Position numbers and translations under genes: made by a program | Origin: Streptomyces griseoluteus | Lineage (GTDB): Bacteria > Actinomycetota > Actinomycetes > Streptomycetales > Streptomycetaceae | Length of the DNA: 64,000 nucleotides | NCBI GenBank assembly: GCA_000717735.1 | Contig: JOBE01000019.1 | Coordinates: 47,997 to 111,996, forward strand | Direction: 5' to 3' | Notes under the pieces: generated by a model | Databases searched by the model: none | What the model saw: only the letters and a program-made list of their open reading frames with translations | What the model was told of the DNA's origin: nothing | Shown: one piece after another, positions 61,445-64,000 of the stretch | Layout: every line of letters begins with the position of its first letter | How positions within the stretch are numbered: the first letter of the stretch is position 1

Positions 61445-62572
61445 ATGTCCGATCAGCACGATCCCGCCCCGTACGACGCCCTGCTGCTGCTCTCGTTCGG
61501 CGGCCCCGAGGGCCCGGACGACGTGGTCCCGTTCCTGGAGAACGTGACGCGCGGCCGAGGCATCCCGAAGGAACGGCTCAAGGAAGTGGGGCAGCACTAC
61601 TTCCTCTTCGGCGGTGTCTCGCCGATCAACGACCAGAACCGCGCGCTGCTCGACGCGCTGCGGACGGACTTCGCCGACGCCGGTCCGAGGCTGCCCGTCT
61701 ACTGGGGAAACCGGAACTGGGCGCCGTACCTCACCGACACCCTCCGCGAGATGATCACCGACGGCCGTCGCCACATCGCCGTCCTCACCACCAGCGCGTA
61801 CGCCTCCTACTCCGGCTGCCGCCAGTACCGCGAGAACCTCGCCGACGCGCTCGCCACCCTGGAGGCGGAGGGCCTCCCGCTGCCCCGGGTCGACAAGCTC
61901 CGGCACTACTTCAACCACCCCGGCTTCGTCGAGCCCATGGTCGAGGGCGTCCTCGCCTCCCTCGCCGAGCTCGACCCCTCCGTACGGGACGGGGCCCACC
62001 TGGCCTTCACCACCCACTCCATCCCCGAGTCCGCCGCCGACTCCTCGGGACCGGTCACCGAGCACGGCGAGGGCGGGGCGTACGTCCGGCAGCACCTCGA
62101 CGTGGCACGGGTGATCGCCGACGCGGTCCGCGAGGCCACCGGGACCGACCATCCCTGGCAGCTCGTCTACCAGTCCCGCAGCGGCGCCCCGCACATCCCG
62201 TGGCTGGAGCCGGACATCTGCGACCACCTGGAGACGCTGCACGGCGCGGGGGCGCCCGCGGTCGTCATGGTCCCGATCGGCTTCGTCTCCGACCACATGG
62301 AGGTCCTCTACGACCTCGACACCGAGGCCACGGCCAAGGCGGCCGAACTCGGACTGCCCGTCCGGCGCTCGGCGACCGTGGGCGCCGACCCCCGGTTCGC
62401 CGCCGCCGTCCGCGAGCTCCTCCTGGAGCGGGCCGCGCGCGAGCGGGGGACCCGGGTCGAGCGGTGCGCCCTGGGGGCGCTCGGGCCCTCCCACGACCTG
62501 TGCCCGATCGGCTGCTGCCCGGCCAGGGCGGAGCGCCCCGCCGCGGCCGGCGCCGACAGCCCGTACGCCTGA
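61445..62572 (+). CDS. hemH: Coproporphyrin III/protoheme ferrochelatase
   Basis: A 375-residue ferrochelatase, which inserts iron into coproporphyrin III (CpfC) in the actinobacterial heme route. The active His is in [10 protein letters not shown], and the substrate loop is at YWGNRNW. Cys125 (SGCRQYRE) and the C-terminal Cys341, Cys353 and Cys357/358 ([18 protein letters not shown]) are positioned to bind the [2Fe-2S] cluster found in actinobacterial members. ATG 61445 ([10 protein letters not shown]) is chosen over upstream codons because GGAGGA precedes it. It is followed 36 bp later by the inositol-phosphatase-family gene. Confidence 0.93.
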   Translation: MSDQHDPAPYDALLLLSFGGPEGPDDVVPFLENVTRGRGIPKERLKEVGQHYFLFGGVSPINDQNRALLDALRTDFADAGPRLPVYWGNRNWAPYLTDTLREMITDGRRHIAVLTTSAYASYSGCRQYRENLADALATLEAEGLPLPRVDKLRHYFNHPGFVEPMVEGVLASLAELDPSVRDGAHLAFTTHSIPESAADSSGPVTEHGEGGAYVRQHLDVARVIADAVREATGTDHPWQLVYQSRSGAPHIPWLEPDICDHLETLHGAGAPAVVMVPIGFVSDHMEVLYDLDTEATAKAAELGLPVRRSATVGADPRFAAAVRELLLERAARERGTRVERCALGALGPSHDLCPIGCCPARAERPAAAGADSPYA

Positions 62573-62608
62573 CCCGTACGTACGTCCCCGTACGCCCAAG
62601 GAGACCCT

Positions 62609-63409
62609 GTGACGGACCCGCTTCTCACCGAACTGCTCGACCTCGCCCTGGAGGCCGCACGGCGGGCCGGAGCGCTGCTGCGCGACGGCAGGCCGGACGA
62701 CCTGACCGTGGCGATGACCAAGTCGAGCCCCATCGACGTGGTCACCGAGATGGACATCGCCGCCGAGAAGCTGATCACCGGCTTCCTCGCCGAGCACCGC
62801 CCCCACGACGGCTTCCTCGGCGAGGAGGGCGCCTCCAGCCCCGGCACGAGCGGAGTCCGCTGGGTCATCGACCCGCTCGACGGCACCGTGAACTACCTCT
62901 ACGGGCTGCCCACCTGGGCCGTCTCGATCGCCGCCGAACGGGACGGCGAGACCGTGGTCGGCGTCGTCGAGGCACCGATGCGCGGCGAGACGTACCGTGC
63001 CGTCCTCGGCGGCGGAGCCCACGAGGGGGACCGGCGCCTCGCCGTCCGGCCCTCGCCCTCCCTCGACCAGGCCCTCCTCGGTACGGGCTTCGGCTACGTG
63101 CAGTCCCGGCGGGCCCACCAGGCGGACGTCGCCCAGCGGGTGATCCCGCGGGTCCGCGACATCCGCCGCGGCGGCTCGGCCGCCATCGACCTCTGCGACG
63201 TCGCCGCCGGCCGCCTCGACGCGTACTACGAGCGCGGTCTCAACCCCTGGGACCTCGCGGCGGGCGCCCTGGTCGCCCGCGAGGCCGGCGGGCTCACCGG
63301 GGGCCGCCCCGGGGAGCCGGAGTCGGGTGAACTGACCCTGGCGGCCTCTCCGGGCCTCTTCGGGCCCCTCCAGGAGCTCCTGGAGGACCTGGGCGCCTGG
63401 CACGACTGA
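62609..63409 (+). CDS. Inositol monophosphatase family phosphatase
   Basis: A 266-residue Mg-dependent phosphatase. Metal ligands: Glu72/Glu73 region FLGEEGAS, Asp88 and Asp91 in WVIDPLDGTVNYLYG, and WDLAAGALVAREAGG near the C-terminus. All family motifs are intact, so it should act on inositol-1-phosphate or a related sugar phosphate such as histidinol phosphate or fructose bisphosphate. GTG 62609 follows AAGGAGACCC. It lies 36 bp after hemH and may be co-transcribed; a strong terminator follows. Confidence 0.9.
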   Translation: MTDPLLTELLDLALEAARRAGALLRDGRPDDLTVAMTKSSPIDVVTEMDIAAEKLITGFLAEHRPHDGFLGEEGASSPGTSGVRWVIDPLDGTVNYLYGLPTWAVSIAAERDGETVVGVVEAPMRGETYRAVLGGGAHEGDRRLAVRPSPSLDQALLGTGFGYVQSRRAHQADVAQRVIPRVRDIRRGGSAAIDLCDVAAGRLDAYYERGLNPWDLAAGALVAREAGGLTGGRPGEPESGELTLAASPGLFGPLQELLEDLGAWHD

Positions 63410-63423
63410 CGGGCCCGGACATG

Positions 63424-63460
63424 CGAGGGCCCCGGTGCCGGGACGGCGCCGGGGCCCTCG
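63424..63460 (+). terminator. Terminator after the inositol-phosphatase gene
   Basis: CGAGGGCCCCGGTGCC (63424-63439) and GGCGCCGGGGCCCTCG (63445-63460) pair with one G-T mismatch over a 5-nt loop, 15 bp past the stop. A run of degenerate GTCGTACGGG-like repeats follows to about 63575. Confidence 0.82.
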
Positions 63461-63581
63461 TACGTGTACGGGTCGGTCGGTCGGACGGGCGGGCGGGGTG
63501 GTGCGTGTCGTACGGGCCGTGCAGGTCGTGCCGGTCGTACGGGTCGGGCAGATCGTGCGGGTCGTACGCGGTCGGGACGGG

Positions 63582-63755
63582 TCAGACGCCCTGCGCGGCG
63601 ACCTCCACGCCGTGCTCGGCGGCCAGCCGGTGCAGGTCCTCCAGCTCCGCCTGCTCGACCTCCGCCAGGTAGTCGTCGCCGGTCTCACGAGCCCGCGTGA
63701 GGTCCGTCTGCGTGGTCCTGATGCGGTGCAGCAGGCCGGCGGTGAAAGCGTCCAT
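63582..63755 (-). CDS. Small conserved-type actinobacterial protein
   Basis: A 57-residue acidic, helical protein starting MDAFTAGLLHRIRTTQTDL and ending HGVEVAAQGV. It has no membrane helix, Cys or catalytic motif. ATG 63755 follows GAGGGGG; an ATG six codons earlier is less likely. I do not recognise its function. The 245 bp from here to the window end hold no feature that I can support. Confidence 0.7.
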   Translation of the reverse strand: MDAFTAGLLHRIRTTQTDLTRARETGDDYLAEVEQAELEDLHRLAAEHGVEVAAQGV

Positions 63756-64000
63756 CGTGCGCCCCCTCGTCATGGGTCCGGTGGCACGGGGGTGTGCCGA
63801 GGGTGGGTGGATCACGCACTGCGGTCTCCCGGAGACGGAGAGCGGTAGGTGGCGCGCCACATACAGGGCGTGATCACGGGGTGTGCAGTCGTCCTCCCCA
63901 GCCCTTTCCTCACAGAAACCTCAACTGGCCCGTGAATCCGGTGAATTCTTCGGCTCCGGCCCCGCGCCCCGCCCCGAGCCCCCGGCTCACCACCCGCCCG

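Noticed and set aside
63461..63581. GTCGTACGGG-like repeats as a CRISPR or regulatory array
   Set aside because: Units are short, irregular and without spacers; they look like simple low-complexity sequence after a terminator.
1..64000. tRNA, rRNA, CRISPR, transposase, integrase or phage genes
   Set aside because: None was seen on reading both strands; no cloverleaf, regular repeat-spacer pattern or DDE/recombinase motif was found.

Overview
The window is high-GC actinomycete DNA, almost certainly Streptomyces. The evidence is the strong G/C third-position bias, leaderless TAnnnT-ATG starts, a ydaO-type riboswitch upstream of an M23 peptidase, a type II thymidine kinase, an actinobacterial Fe-S ferrochelatase and the cell-division gene sepH. 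Two housekeeping flanks enclose a large accessory middle. The left flank (1-15.3 kb) holds a truncated DUF262 gene, parC, an active/inactive pair of M16 peptidases, a secreted M23 peptidase under a c-di-AMP riboswitch, a GntR regulator, ptsH (HPr), a GNAT/acyl-CoA-synthetase fusion acetyltransferase, a DUF5998 protein, a phosphodiesterase-like alkaline phosphatase and tdk.

The highlight is a two-component lantibiotic locus at about 15.5-34.8 kb. Two short precursor genes lie about 7 kb apart on the minus strand. One (32912-33082) encodes an alpha peptide whose 30-residue core closely resembles lacticin 3147 A1 and carries the CTLTxEC lipid II motif. The other (25612-25785) encodes a beta peptide whose core starts TTWxCA and ends CPTTKCTSQC, like haloduracin beta. 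Each sits beside its own LanM synthetase and its own peptidase-containing LanT exporter. Between the two halves lie LanF/LanE immunity ABC genes. At the 3' end is a luciferase-like (LLM, probably F420-dependent) oxidoreductase, a candidate dehydroalanine reductase. Strong hairpins follow both precursor genes. A SARP regulator, a TrmB-like protein with a LuxR-type HTH, a shorter paralogue without that HTH, and a PucR-type regulator flank the cluster.

From 35.2 to 47.7 kb a tightly coupled plus-strand operon encodes a DUF3068 protein, a GT4 glycosyltransferase, two methyltransferases, a 1444-residue AftD-like arabinofuranosyltransferase-family membrane protein, a PapA/condensation-like acyltransferase, a DMT-like membrane protein, a Trm112-like protein and a Tat-exported protein. 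Together they look like a cell-surface glycan pathway. A TetR/isochorismatase pair follows, then a second envelope group (YfhO-like membrane protein, GT2 glycosyltransferase, polysialyltransferase-like protein).

The right flank (54.4-64 kb) is again conserved in type: a VOC protein, a rhodanese sulfurtransferase, sepH, a proline-rich membrane protein, an aldonolactone-oxidase-type flavoprotein, an MFS transporter, ferrochelatase, an inositol-monophosphatase-family enzyme and a small conserved protein. No tRNA, rRNA, CRISPR array, transposase or integrase was seen. All functional calls come from reading the sequence and from recalled family knowledge; no searches were run.
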